24,996 nucleotides of DNA from Bacillota bacterium (GTDB lineage Bacteria; Bacillota; GCA-003054495; Carboxydocellales; JAJZTU01): the NCBI GenBank assembly GCA_021848765.1, contig JAJZTU010000011.1, positions 1 to 24,996 of the forward strand, read 5' to 3'. Shown piece by piece: positions 15,001-23,148 of this stretch (its first letter is position 1; every line of letters begins with the position of its first letter). Below the pieces are notes generated by a model. That model was given only the letters and a program-made list of their open reading frames with translations. It was not told where the DNA came from and did no database searches. The position numbers and the translations under genes were made by a program.

Positions 15001-16422
15001 AAAACTGCCATTTTCCAGCACGTTATAGGTCGGCGCCCCGACTTCGGTTTTGGAAGTTAAATTACCGTAAGCATCATAAGTGTTAGCATCGGCTTCCCTT
15101 CTTAAGGGATTAGCGCTGGAAAGCAGGTTGGATTGCCCGTCATAGCGGTGATTAACCTGGTTTCCGTTGGGATCGGTTACCTGGGTAGGGTTGTTCCGAG
15201 CGTCGTAACCGGCGGTAGTGGTAGCATTGGAACCGGCATTGAGGGTATCGGTAATCTGGGTGATATTTCCGTTGCTGTCATAAGCGGCGGAAGTGGAACC
15301 ATTGGCGTCATTGATATTAGTGAGTTCGTTGCCGGCCCAGGTATAGCTGACAGTAACACCTGCCCCGTCCTGAAGTTGGGTCAGGTTCCCGTTAGCGTTA
15401 TGGGTAAAAGTCACGCTCTTATTGGCAGGGTCGGTTACAGTGGTCTTCAGGAGAACCGTATCATAGGTCAGGGTGGTAGCATACTCCCTGGTTTGAGTAG
15501 TCCGGGCATCGGTAATTTTGTTTACCTTTCCTTCGGCATTATAGAAGAACGAGGTTTTATGGCTGTTAGCATCGGTAATAAAGGCAAGTTTACCGGAAGC
15601 ATCATAGCTGAAGCCGGTAACCCCGCCTTTGGCGTCAGTAACGGAAGTCAAGCGGCCGGCGCCGTCATAGCCAAAGGATACCGTACGGTTGGCAGGGTCG
15701 GTTATAGTTGTCAGCTTGCCGGTAGTCAGGTCATAGCCATAGGTCAGCGCCCGGCCAGAGGCATCGTTAATCCGGCTCAGCCGGTTGCTGGCATCATAGG
15801 TCAGGGTAGTGGCATTACCTTTTTCATCAGTAACGCTTACCAGGCGGTCGTTTTCAAAATGTATTACAGTGTTGGCCAGGTCTGTCAAATTAAAGACTCC
15901 TGCCGACACTTTGGTCAGTTTTAAGCTTACTCCAGCCGGGGCGTTATACCCTCCAACGCCATTCGAAGTGAAACGGTGATTGGTGGCATCTCCATCCTTA
16001 AAGGTAACGCTGCTGTCAGCATTTTCCTGGATATACAGGTCATTGCTTAGCTGCCAGCCGGTGCCAATAACACCGGATAGAGCCGATAAAGAGTTATAGG
16101 TCAGGCCTTCTTGCAGACCGGTCCCCCGGCCGGGAATGCTGACCAAATTTTGCTGGAGCACCAGGTCGCCGGTAAAGGTATTTACTGAATACTTCCACCC
16201 TGCGCCTAGGTCCTTGCTTAAATAACTCCAAAAGCTTTCCATACCCAGGCCGTCCCTGTCAGCCACCGCTGCGGCGGCTACCGGGGTGCCCACGTTACGG
16301 TTCAACCAGGGTAGGGTACTTAGATTCATGGACAGGATATTAAAAATGAAAAAGAACAGTACAGTAAAGGCAATCCGGCGCAGGCTGCGCATATGCAGCC
16401 AAATAGACGATCCCATTTGCAT
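12088..16422 (-). CDS. Exported YD-repeat (RHS/WapA-like) protein with two carbohydrate-binding-like modules and a variable C-terminal tip
   Basis: A 1444-residue protein. The N-terminus has basic residues, a long hydrophobic stretch (IAFTVLFFFIFNIL) and a likely signal peptidase site near the AAAA around residue 50, so Sec export is expected. A 'NTFTGDLVLQQ' RHS head follows, then many YD repeats (YDASGKLAFITDANSH type). Two jelly-roll, carbohydrate-binding-like modules follow at about residues 465-620 and 625-770 (NGSFEF...WFDGAQLEKP and SSFENGLNYW...AYFDNIKL). More YD repeats come next, then the RHS core end YYDSETGIYYLKARYYSPELG at about 1290-1310 and DPSGH near 1336. After this a roughly 105-residue, AT-rich helical tip begins (GIKTKIFKLGL...). 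The tip matches no toxin motif I recognise. GGAGG precedes the ATG at 16422. Secretion and toxicity are inferred from family. Confidence 0.93.
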   Translation of the reverse strand: MQMGSSIWLHMRSLRRIAFTVLFFFIFNILSMNLSTLPWLNRNVGTPVAAAAVADRDGLGMESFWSYLSKDLGAGWKYSVNTFTGDLVLQQNLVSIPGRGTGLQEGLTYNSLSALSGVIGTGWQLSNDLYIQENADSSVTFKDGDATNHRFTSNGVGGYNAPAGVSLKLTKVSAGVFNLTDLANTVIHFENDRLVSVTDEKGNATTLTYDASNRLSRINDASGRALTYGYDLTTGKLTTITDPANRTVSFGYDGAGRLTSVTDAKGGVTGFSYDASGKLAFITDANSHKTSFFYNAEGKVNKITDARTTQTREYATTLTYDTVLLKTTVTDPANKSVTFTHNANGNLTQLQDGAGVTVSYTWAGNELTNINDANGSTSAAYDSNGNITQITDTLNAGSNATTTAGYDARNNPTQVTDPNGNQVNHRYDGQSNLLSSANPLRREADANTYDAYGNLTSKTEVGAPTYNVLENGSFEFLDGLGNPNHWSYWGTASAISIDNTTAFFAEKSLKISSLTSTYAAAAQYVQVTPGQQFTLSVPFRMQNVSGTGGVDIGLEFYDANWNYMTSTYSDTWSGSGDSRLVVTNTAPAGAVYAYVVLELWNASGTVWFDGAQLEKPIDTNEGNIITEFDNVENSSFENGLNYWFTGGNGTVSLTTEAAWGGSNSVKASVSSPGSMAYMGSAFIPIRSGDPFTVSGFIKTVNHTGFGAVIQVHFYDRNNTYLGLADMGKQTGTQDFTRYAKVITPPAGTTSVVLYGVNYGDSGTAYFDNIKLTTSSTTTLEYDAAGNYATAVTDPLGNRTDFGYDSAGNRTMVDDAKGNITYFGYDALNNLTSVTDPLGKVFRFGYDPVSLQVAYRDGRSLNDTDNTYRTLFGYNELNQITSVTDPLNRTLSNSYDDSSNLSATTLPDGKQVLYAYDAANHLTQKRYSSEATQYNFSYDTASNLQQVTDNLARSYIYSFDKANRLTSATDLFGYRQDFGLDNAGNITSITDSNGKSTSYLYSSTNKLLYLTTPLGYQVNFIYDEAGRPFRIFRNNGYFAHLRYDRAGRVSEIADSGNPGGAKIQYYYDANGNITGMTSADGYQSFSYDALNRLTGWTDEFSANTTYTYDAVGNLTQKGSRTFTYNAANEITNQGFTYDTNGNLTSDGNFNYAYDGENRLVRVTRVSDGSTVATYEYDYRGLRISKTTASGTIRYHWDDKERLVRESDTNGNTLALYIYDDKGQLQAIEKGGAIYYTHTNHRGDILSVTDISGNRVATYKYDPWGKLISQTGTFDQPFRYAGYYYDSETGIYYLKARYYSPELGRFLNKDTFKGLNEDPQTLNLYVYASGNPIKYTDPSGHGIKTKIFKLGLRYTAKLLRSDLVRYKVIGFVEEQLGKRTATILSTHALRIASLLESMSRWEDIFLNEIQHQVVNVLISQGLSRPTAVNVGLGVKMFVEKVSWLFL
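14381..14944. repeat. Direct repeat, copy 2 (partner 9879-10440), inside the YD-repeat gene
   Basis: This is the intact copy of the sequence duplicated at 9879-10440, in the same orientation about 4.5 kb away. It codes for most of the first carbohydrate-binding-like module and the start of the second. See copy 1 for the alignment. Confidence 0.95.
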
Positions 16423-16450
16423 ACTTATGTCTCCTCCTTATGCTCTCGGT

Positions 16451-16741
16451 TTAGGGTTGGGGACTGGGTCCTCTTGTAGGGTGGGGGCGGTTAGCCCTAT
16501 CTTGTACATCCCTGGCAATTTCCTCGGCTGTGGGCTTTAGATTCTTCTTAGGATGTGGCTGATGGCCCTTAGGCTTCATTTGACCACCTTTAATCTCCCA
16601 GTTCTTGCCTACTTCCTGCTTTTGGTTCTTCACTTTGGGCGTACCACCCGGGGTTTTAGCAGCATAAGCTCCCGCTACCAGACCAATTGACAATAATCCG
16701 GTTAACAGGAAAATTCCGAAACGTTTAATTAGCTTGGACAT
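16451..16741 (-). CDS. Small exported basic, proline-rich protein upstream of the YD-repeat gene
   Basis: A 96-residue protein with a textbook signal peptide: MSKLIKRFG, a hydrophobic core FLLTGLLSIGLVAG, and a probable cleavage site after AYA at residue 27 or 28. The mature part is about 68 residues, rich in Lys, Pro, Gly, Gln and His (KVKNQKQEVGKNWEIKGG, PKGHQPHPKK, RANRPHPTRGPSPQP) and is probably unstructured in part. AGGAGG lies eight to nine bases before the ATG. It ends 28 bases before the rhs start on the same strand, so the two are probably co-transcribed. I do not recognise the family. A role in secretion or wall attachment of the YD-repeat protein is a guess from position. Confidence 0.8.
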   Translation of the reverse strand: MSKLIKRFGIFLLTGLLSIGLVAGAYAAKTPGGTPKVKNQKQEVGKNWEIKGGQMKPKGHQPHPKKNLKPTAEEIARDVQDRANRPHPTRGPSPQP

Positions 16742-16880
16742 TAAACAAACCTCCTTTTGTTGTACTGCGGAACGGAAAGTCAGAAACCTTTACGAAAGTG
16801 TGGCTTTTGCATTTCTCCCCTCCCTCCGTGGCAAAATGATTCTCCAAAATCGCGTTTGTCCCTAGCACACCGCCATAACT

Positions 16881-16908
16881 TGTCGGATTTTGTCGATAAC
16901 CTGTCGAA
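16881..16908. promoter_or_regulatory. Three phased TGTCG repeats upstream of the exported-protein/rhs operon; possible regulator site
   Basis: TTGTCGG, TTGTCGA and CTGTCGAA have their TGTCG cores at 16881, 16891 and 16902, a spacing of 10-11 bases that places them on one face of the helix. The last one equals the Spo0A-box core TGTCGAA. They lie in the gap between the response regulator terminator and the exported-protein gene. Single copies of this heptamer are expected by chance in a window of this size, so only the phased cluster is suggestive. Confidence 0.3.
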
Positions 16909-16982
16909 AATAGCGTATAATTTGCGGTTATATGCTAAGCTTAATAACAGGATTAAAGCCGCAAAGCGGCCCCAAGCTGCAC

Positions 16983-17013
16983 AAAAAAATCCTCTTCCTT
17001 TTCGAAGAGGATT
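16983..17013 (-). terminator. Rho-independent terminator behind the response regulator gene
   Basis: AATCCTCTTC (16988-16997) and GAAGAGGATT (17004-17013) form a perfect ten-base stem with a six-base loop. On the minus strand it is followed by a T7 run (complement of 16983-16989). It abuts the stop codon of the response regulator. Confidence 0.92.
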
Positions 17014-17749
17014 AAATGCCTAAACGTTTTTTCACTTCTTTTGCCCTGCTGCGGCTGACGGGGATATCAATGTTTAAGTCTTCCAGTTTAAGGTACAGGG
17101 AGCCGTCGCCCCATTGTTCGACCTCGATAATCTTCTCCTTGTTGACCAGAAAACTATTATGGACCCGCAAAAAAACCTGGGGATTCAGACGTTCTTCCAA
17201 TTCCCGCATGCTGTAGCCGGTTTTATACTGCTTTCCTTTGGCATAAATTAAGGTTCTACCCTGCTGGGTTTCAATTGCCAGAATATCCTCCAGGTTAACG
17301 AAAAGGGTTCGTTTCCCTTCCTTTATCGGCAGCCTGTTCATCGGCTCATAGGAATCTTTCTCCCCATCCTTCTCTAACCACTGCCTCACCCGGTCGATAC
17401 TTTCCCGCACCCGTTCCTCGGTAAAAGGCTTGACCAGATAATCAACTGCCTGCACCGCAAAGGCATGTATAGCATAACCCTCATGACCGGTGGCAAATAC
17501 AATCAAGGGGACTTGACCTTCCAGCGCCAGAATTTCTTTCGCTGCCATGATACCGTTCATCCCTGGCATTTCCTGATCCAGAAACACAACCTTTGGTTTC
17601 AGGATTTTAACCAGTTCCACCGCCTGAAGGCCATTCGCAGCTTCGGCTACTACCTCCACACCCTCTATCTTTCGGAGCAGGTAAGCCAGAAACACCCGGG
17701 CTGCTTCATTATCGTCAGCCACCAGTACTGTTATTGTCAGCGTTCTCAC
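17012..17749 (-). CDS. LytTR-family response regulator
   Basis: A 245-residue two-domain response regulator. The receiver domain (about 1-125) has the acidic pair ADDNE, the phosphoacceptor D58 in VFLDQEMPGMNG, the switch residue in FATGHEGYAIHAF, and the lysine in DYLVKPF. A LytTR DNA-binding domain follows (about 140-243), with EDILAIETQQGRTLIYAKG and FLRVHNSFLVNKEKI. LytTR regulators bind short imperfect direct repeats and often control exported or cell-surface genes. I chose the GTG at 17749; a TTG at 17779 in the same frame would add ten residues, and neither has a strong ribosome binding site. It overlaps the 3' end of the histidine kinase gene, so translational coupling is likely. Confidence 0.9.
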   Translation of the reverse strand: MRTLTITVLVADDNEAARVFLAYLLRKIEGVEVVAEAANGLQAVELVKILKPKVVFLDQEMPGMNGIMAAKEILALEGQVPLIVFATGHEGYAIHAFAVQAVDYLVKPFTEERVRESIDRVRQWLEKDGEKDSYEPMNRLPIKEGKRTLFVNLEDILAIETQQGRTLIYAKGKQYKTGYSMRELEERLNPQVFLRVHNSFLVNKEKIIEVEQWGDGSLYLKLEDLNIDIPVSRSRAKEVKKRLGI

Positions 17750-20154
17750 CCCGTTTCCCGGGAATTTTGACAGTGACAACGGTCCCCAGACCGGGCTCGC
17801 TGTCTATGGTTATTATCCCCCGGTGATCCAGGATAATCCTGTAAGTTACCGGCATACCAAGGCCAACACCTTTGGTCTTGGTTGTATAAAACGGTTCAAA
17901 TACTCTTTCTAGCTCCGCCTTAGACATGCCGCACCCGGTATCCCGAATCTTCAAAACGGCCATTTCACCTTCTGTACAGTTACTTATCTCGATATAATCA
18001 CCCTTGGTACAAGCCTGGAGGGCGTTAAGCAGGATATTCAGGATAGCCTGCTTGATAGCTGGGGGGTCCACCTCTACCGGAAGTTCAGCAGGCCTGGATC
18101 CCCACTTGATTTGGACCCCTTTGGCTTCCATTTCCCGCTTAAGCAAAGCCAGGGTTTCCTCAGCTAATTGGCCAAGAGTTGTTTCCACTGTGGAGAGCTT
18201 GGATTTTCTGGCGAATAAAAGAAAGTTATTCATAATTTCACTTAGATTGCGTGCTTCATCCACAGCCGCTTTAGCATAATTCTTCTCAGTACCCTCAGCC
18301 AAACTTTCGCTAAGCATAGTGGCATAGCCAATAATACCCGTTAACCCGTTGCGAATCTCATGAGCGAGTCCGGCTGCCATTTCTCCTAAAGAAATCATTA
18401 ATGAAGACCTTCGAACCTGCTCCTTAAGATCAATACTTTCGGTAATGTCTCCGAAGATTACCACGACGCCCAAAGTATTCTCATTCTCATCTTCCACGCG
18501 GGAAGTATTGGCTGCGATTTCCCGTAGTTGGCCCGACCAGTTAGCCAGGCTGAACTGAACGTTAAGCACAGCTCTGCAGGGTTTTGGTAACCAGGTAGGA
18601 AAGGCTGCTGGGAATTTCAGCATCATAATATTTCCCCGTTACCTCCCCGGCAGACAAACCTGTCATTTCCTCGGCACGGCGGTTGAAGTATGTTATGATT
18701 CCATAAAGATTAACAACCATCACCCCACTGGACATGCCGGTCAGGATGCGCCGGGTATAACCATGAAGTTCCTGTAATTCTTCGTATAAGACCGCGTTTT
18801 CCAGCGCTATTGCCGCCTGGTTGACCAGGATGGTCAAGAGTTCCAGGTCATCATTAGTAAAATCCTGGCCATTTTTCTTTTCGCCCAACATGATTATACC
18901 TACCAGTTTGTTTTTAGTCTTTAAAGGCAATACCATGGCCGTCCTCAAATTCAAGGCAAGCTCGTTACCCGCATCGATTTCAGCAGCCCAAACTATTCCG
19001 CTCTTTTCCGCGAGGTTGCTAATAAACGGATGAGCAGGAGTCAGGATAAGTTCATGGAGTTCCCGGTTATACCCATAGTGGGCAGCGACCTTGTAATTTC
19101 CACTGCTTCTGTCCGGAAGAATCATTAATCCACGCTCTAAGCCCATGGTTTCACCCAAGGTGCTCACGATAATCCGGTTCAATTCATGCAGATCCAGAAT
19201 AGTAACCAGACTGTTGGCGAAATCCTTGAGCAGTTTACCGTATTGATATTCCTCCCGGTTGAATAGACGATTTACCAGGGCTTGCATTCTTATCCACAGG
19301 GGGTGGGCCATGGTGGTGATTAACAAAACGGAAAATACCGGGGCTACCCCAAACTCCCACGGCCAATATTTCTCAACCAGGATACCAACCAACAAAAACA
19401 CTGTCAGGTACAAACCGCTGACCAGTGCGGCAAAGATGCTGTATAAAAGACTTTTCCGGAGTAGTATGGCGATACCCATAAGATGATAGCGGGTAATGGC
19501 ATAACCTACCGCAGCCAGGAAAAAAACGTTGGCCAAAGTGCCTAACGGCAGTGTCTTTACACCATACATAGGCAAAAAGTCGGTCAGGGCGATGAGTATC
19601 CCCAGCATTGTCCCGCCGAAAATGTATTTAACCTGATTCTTCTCCAGGATGGAATCCGCTTGCGAAAATTTATACCAATATAGGGCCATGGCCGCCAGGT
19701 TGCCGGCCAACCAGTAAAGGATGAAGAAATTATGCAGCCAGCCAACCCGGGGATACCAATGGTAATATAAACCCTGTACCGGCACCATCTCAGTGATAAA
19801 ATTCGTTGAAAGGCTTCATATCCAAAATAACAGGCCCAAAGCCCAAAAAACCTTTTCGATAATCTGATTCTTCCGCCTGGCAAATATCCGGGCAAAACGG
19901 TAATGGGCAGCCGGGGCCAGTATCGTTCCGATTCCCAGCGCACAAAACCATTGCTTTGCCGTACCGGCATCCCTGGCTATAGTTAGTGCAAAGTAGGCCA
20001 GATTCCACAGAGCCAAAGTTATTGCCAGCAGAAAAAAGGCCCGGTTAAGAAACTTATCTTTACCTTTCTGCAACACTACCAAACCCAGAGTCAGGTTAAC
20101 CACAGCAGCCAGGAATTCAGGTGCCGGAATAACAGGCAAATCGAACACCCCCAT
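17715..20154 (-). pseudogene. Membrane sensor histidine kinase gene, interrupted by an in-frame TGA and a frameshift
   Basis: Three pieces together make one roughly 810-codon kinase. Piece 1 (20154-19816) encodes the first membrane helices and ends at TGA 19818-19816 after LGLLFWI. The same frame reopens directly and continues to 18562 with further helices (7TM-type sensor region), a GAF domain (EETMGL-type, residues around TLGETMGLERGLMILP) and the start of a PAS domain (GMSSGVMVVNLYGIITYFNRRAEEMTG). Piece 3 (to 17715) is in another frame and holds the end of PAS, the H-box AHEIRNGL (His codon 18360-18362), the N box NILLNALQA, and ATP-lid motifs DTGCGM and GVGLGM. Homology crosses frame near 18572. 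Real mutations or assembly errors are both possible. ATG 18626, with GGGG upstream, could still yield a separate 303-residue kinase core. Confidence 0.85.
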
Positions 20155-20271
20155 CTATTTTTCTCCAGTAGTGAGGGTTTAATCCATGACAAAAGCAACT
20201 TCTCTGGTACGCTACCCCTGCTAATAACTAACCAACTCTTCTAATTTTACCTAGTATTATTAAGACCATTG

Positions 20272-20280
20272 TGCTATAAT
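20272..20280 (+). promoter_or_regulatory. Probable extended -10 promoter of guaB
   Basis: TGCTATAAT at 20272-20280 is an extended -10 element 55 bases upstream of the guaB start. No convincing -35 element lies at the usual distance. The 180-base gap between guaB and the divergent kinase gene holds no other recognisable site. Confidence 0.5.
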
Positions 20281-20334
20281 ATTACGCAATACTGTACACG
20301 AAGTTCAATGAAAATACATGGGAAGGGGATAGCT

Positions 20335-21786
20335 ATGTCTGACAAGTTTACCAGGGAAGGACTTACTTTTGATGATGTTTTGCTGGTGCCCGCGAAATCT
20401 GAGGTTTTGCCGCGGGATGTAGATACGACCACTAATTTAACCAAGAAGATTAAGTTGAACATTCCGCTGATGAGTGCAGGGATGGATACTGTTACTGAGA
20501 GCCGCCTGGCCATTGCCATTGCCAGGGAAGGCGGCATAGGGGTTATTCATAAAAATATGTCCGTAGAAAAACAGGCCCTGGAAGTGGACAGGGTCAAACG
20601 TTCTGAGCATGGGGTTATTACCGACCCGGTCCACTTAACTCCTGACCATTTGATTAATGATGCCCTGGAAATTATGGAGCGTTACCGCATCTCCGGAGTA
20701 CCCATAACGGTTAACGGGAAACTGGTTGGAATTTTGACCAACCGGGACCTGAGGTTTGAGGGAGTGTTTGATCAAAAAATTGAGAATGTCATGACCAGGG
20801 ACAACCTGATAACTGCCCCGGTCGGCACTACCCTGGAGGGCGCAAAGGAGATTCTCCAAAAGCATAAAGTAGAGAAGCTGCCCATAGTGGATAAAGATTT
20901 TATGCTTAAAGGCCTGATAACCATCAAAGATATCCAAAAGGCCAGAAAATATCCTTATGCTGCCAAGGATGCCAGGGGTAGACTGCTGGTGGCAGCAGCA
21001 GTTGGAGTTTCCGCTGACACTGAGGAGCGGGTTGATGCCCTGGTTAGGGCAAGTGTAGATGTATTGGTGGTGGACACTGCCCACGGGCATTCCCTGGGAG
21101 TACTGGATACTGTCCGCCTGATTAAGCAAAAGTATCCTGAGGTTGAGTTAGTTGCAGGTAATGTGGCTACTGCTGAGGCTACCAGAGACCTGATTAAGGC
21201 AGGGGCGGACTGTGTTAAGGTCGGAATTGGACCGGGTTCCATTTGTACCACCAGGGTTGTAGCCGGAATTGGGGTGCCCCAGATTACGGCAATTTACGAC
21301 TGTTCCCGGGAAGCCGACAAGTACGGGATTCCCATTATTGGCGACGGTGGGGTTAAATATTCCGGAGACATTCCTAAGGCCATTGCAGCCGGGGCCAGTG
21401 TGATTATGATCGGCAGTCTCTTTGCCGGTACCGAAGAAAGCCCTGGAGATATTGAAATTTACCAGGGTAGAAGTTTTAAGGTTTACCGGGGTATGGGTTC
21501 CATTGGGGCCATGAAGGAAGGCAGTAAGGACCGGTACTTCCAGGAAAATGAGCAAAAGCTGGTGCCGGAAGGAATTGAGGGGCGGGTACCTTATAAGGGT
21601 TCTTTGGCAGACACTGTTTACCAATTAATGGGGGGCCTCCGGGCAGGAATGGGTTACTGTGGAGTGAGCAATATCGGGGAACTGAAGACTAAGACTACGT
21701 TTATCCGCATTACCGGTGCAGGTCTTAAGGAGAGTCATCCCCATGATGTCATCATTACCAAGGAAGCCCCGAACTATAGCCTGTAG
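20335..21786 (+). CDS. guaB: IMP dehydrogenase
   Basis: A 483-residue enzyme that oxidises IMP to XMP with NAD, the committed step of GMP synthesis. The N-terminus REGLTFDDVLLVPAKSEVLP is characteristic, followed by LNIPLMSAGMDTVTESRLA. Two CBS domains are inserted at about residues 90-205. The catalytic loop GIGPGSICTTRVVAG has the nucleophile C304, followed by IGDGGVKYSGD, MIGSLFAGTEESPG and the mobile-flap YRGMGSIGAM segment. The length is standard. I chose the ATG at 20335 (AAGGGG six bases upstream) over an upstream in-frame ATG at 20269, which lies within the promoter. A clear terminator follows. Confidence 0.98.
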   Translation: MSDKFTREGLTFDDVLLVPAKSEVLPRDVDTTTNLTKKIKLNIPLMSAGMDTVTESRLAIAIAREGGIGVIHKNMSVEKQALEVDRVKRSEHGVITDPVHLTPDHLINDALEIMERYRISGVPITVNGKLVGILTNRDLRFEGVFDQKIENVMTRDNLITAPVGTTLEGAKEILQKHKVEKLPIVDKDFMLKGLITIKDIQKARKYPYAAKDARGRLLVAAAVGVSADTEERVDALVRASVDVLVVDTAHGHSLGVLDTVRLIKQKYPEVELVAGNVATAEATRDLIKAGADCVKVGIGPGSICTTRVVAGIGVPQITAIYDCSREADKYGIPIIGDGGVKYSGDIPKAIAAGASVIMIGSLFAGTEESPGDIEIYQGRSFKVYRGMGSIGAMKEGSKDRYFQENEQKLVPEGIEGRVPYKGSLADTVYQLMGGLRAGMGYCGVSNIGELKTKTTFIRITGAGLKESHPHDVIITKEAPNYSL

Positions 21787-21817
21787 TAAGCCCGGTGTTG
21801 AGACATGAAGAGTGACT

Positions 21818-21840
21818 GGAGCACTGCTGTGCTCCTTTTT
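21818..21840 (+). terminator. Rho-independent terminator behind guaB
   Basis: GGAGCAC (21818-21824) pairs with GTGCTCC (21829-21835) around TGCT, followed by TTTTT (21836-21840). It lies 31 bases behind the guaB stop and 28 bases before the next start. Confidence 0.92.
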
Positions 21841-21868
21841 CATAAATTCGGGGAGAGGGGGAGCGTCC

Positions 21869-22249
21869 ATGTATGAGATATTGTTCTACGGCTATGTGGG
21901 TTTTACCTGGCTGGCAATTCTGCTCTATATTTTTGCGGCTTTTTACGGTTTTAGATATCTAACCGGACTCAGCGAGGGTTCTGAACTGGGTACTAAGAAT
22001 TATGGCCTGGTGCTTATCGGTGGTATTCTAATGCTAATTGCTACCGGGATTAACATCAGTTTTAACCAGGTGCGCAGCGGAAACTGGTGGGATCCGATTT
22101 TAATAGTTAATGTGGTAGACATTGTGTTAAACGCTGCTTCCCTCCACACCATGCACTGGCGGTGGAACCGGAAATGGACAGCCTGGTTGGCAGTAGCCAC
22201 TATTTTAATTGATGCCAACCTGCGTTTCATCATCTTATTTTTCTTCTAA
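21869..22249 (+). CDS. Small integral membrane protein, unknown function
   Basis: A 126-residue hydrophobic protein with about four predicted membrane spans (near residues 8-28, 44-60, 72-92 and 102-124). Between the first two spans is a polar loop, YLTGLSEGSELGTKN, and between the last two a basic loop, HWRWNRKW. I recognise no family. The ATG at 21869 follows GGGAGAGGGGGAG; an upstream in-frame start at 21812 would lie inside the guaB terminator. The next gene starts 16 bases later, so it is probably in one operon with the AAA ATPase and VWA genes and may be their membrane partner, which is inference. Confidence 0.75.
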   Translation: MYEILFYGYVGFTWLAILLYIFAAFYGFRYLTGLSEGSELGTKNYGLVLIGGILMLIATGINISFNQVRSGNWWDPILIVNVVDIVLNAASLHTMHWRWNRKWTAWLAVATILIDANLRFIILFFF

Positions 22250-22265
22250 TAGCGGGGTGGTAGGT

Positions 22266-23135
22266 GTGTTTGGCAGTGTAGGAGAGATTCAACAAAAGCT
22301 TCTGGCTGAAAAGTATTTGGTGGATGAAAAGATAGCCACTGTGATTTACCTGGCTTATAAACTGCAGAAGCCACTGTTGATTGAAGGTCCGGCCGGGGTG
22401 GGGAAAACAGAATTGGCTAAAGTTCTGGCTCAGGCCTTGCAAACTGATTTAATCCGTTTACAATGTTACGAGGGTCTGGATGAGAGCAAGGCTCTATTTG
22501 AGTGGAATTATCAAAAACAGCTTCTGCGGATTCAGGCCTACTGTGGAAATCATGAACAAAGCTGGGATGTTACCAAACAGGATATCTTCAGTCAGGAATT
22601 TTACCTGGAACGGCCGCTGTTAAAAGCCCTTCAGGCTGAGCAGCAGGTGGTACTCCTGGTGGACGAACTGGACAAGAGTGATGAGGAATTTGAGAGTTTT
22701 CTGCTGGAAGCTTTGTCTGACTACCAGGTATCTATTCCGGAGTTGGGTACGGTCAAAGCCAAGTCTATTCCAATGGTAGTCCTGACCAGTAATAACTACC
22801 GGGAGTTCAGTGATGCCTTGAAGCGAAGGTGTTTGCACCTTTATCTGACCTACCCCGGCTATGAACGGGAACTGGAGATTGTGCTGCTTAAGGTCGAAGG
22901 TATCCAGGAGGAACTGGCCGGTAAGCTGGTGTCTTTTGTACAGAACCTGCGCAAGCTGGTATTGAAGAAGGTTCCCAGCATATCCGAGACCTTAGACTGG
23001 GCCAGAACATTGTTGTTGTTAGGAAAAGGCAATCTGGATGAGGAACTGGTTCGCCGGACCTTGAGTGTAATCCTTAAATATCAACAGGATATCCTCAAGG
23101 TGGAGGAGAAATTGCCAGGGCTGCTCCCCGGTTGA
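22266..23135 (+). CDS. MoxR-type AAA ATPase (CoxD-like)
   Basis: A 289-residue AAA+ ATPase. Walker A GPAGVGKT lies near residues 41-48, Walker B LLVDELDK with D133 and E134, sensor 1 in VLTSNNYREF, and the arginine-finger region DALKRRCLHLYL. The N-terminus KLLAEKYLVDEKIATVIYLA and the residues following Walker A (ELAKVLAQALQTDLIRLQCYEGLDESKA, in shorter segments) are typical of the CoxD branch of MoxR proteins. These proteins act as chaperone-like ATPases with a von Willebrand A partner, encoded next door. I chose a GTG start at 22266, preceded by GGGGTGG; the longer ATG frame from 22209 overlaps the membrane protein gene and is unlikely. Confidence 0.92.
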   Translation: MFGSVGEIQQKLLAEKYLVDEKIATVIYLAYKLQKPLLIEGPAGVGKTELAKVLAQALQTDLIRLQCYEGLDESKALFEWNYQKQLLRIQAYCGNHEQSWDVTKQDIFSQEFYLERPLLKALQAEQQVVLLVDELDKSDEEFESFLLEALSDYQVSIPELGTVKAKSIPMVVLTSNNYREFSDALKRRCLHLYLTYPGYERELEIVLLKVEGIQEELAGKLVSFVQNLRKLVLKKVPSISETLDWARTLLLLGKGNLDEELVRRTLSVILKYQQDILKVEEKLPGLLPG

Positions 23136-23148
23136 GGGGGTGAGGCAA

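Noticed and set aside
15133..15924. 263-codon open frame on the + strand
   Set aside because: It is antisense to the YD-repeat gene. Its Gly/Ile/Val-rich repetitive sequence is the shadow of the repeated YD codons, and it has no ribosome binding site.
12400..16000. Regularly repeated short motifs as a CRISPR array
   Set aside because: The repetition is degenerate, codon-phased and encodes YD repeats within one long frame. There are no identical repeats with unique spacers.
16780..16812. Ten-codon ORF on the minus strand before the exported-protein gene
   Set aside because: It has a purine-rich upstream run, but the spacing is too short and nothing else supports translation.
16916..16921. 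TATAAT on the + strand as a promoter
   Set aside because: The nearest -35-like hexamer gives a 20-base spacer, and no + strand gene follows; only a minus-strand terminator and gene end lie downstream.
19816..19818. TGA in the kinase gene as selenocysteine
   Set aside because: The position lies in a membrane-adjacent segment of a sensor kinase where no redox residue is expected. I see no convincing hairpin directly after it, and a second lesion exists downstream.
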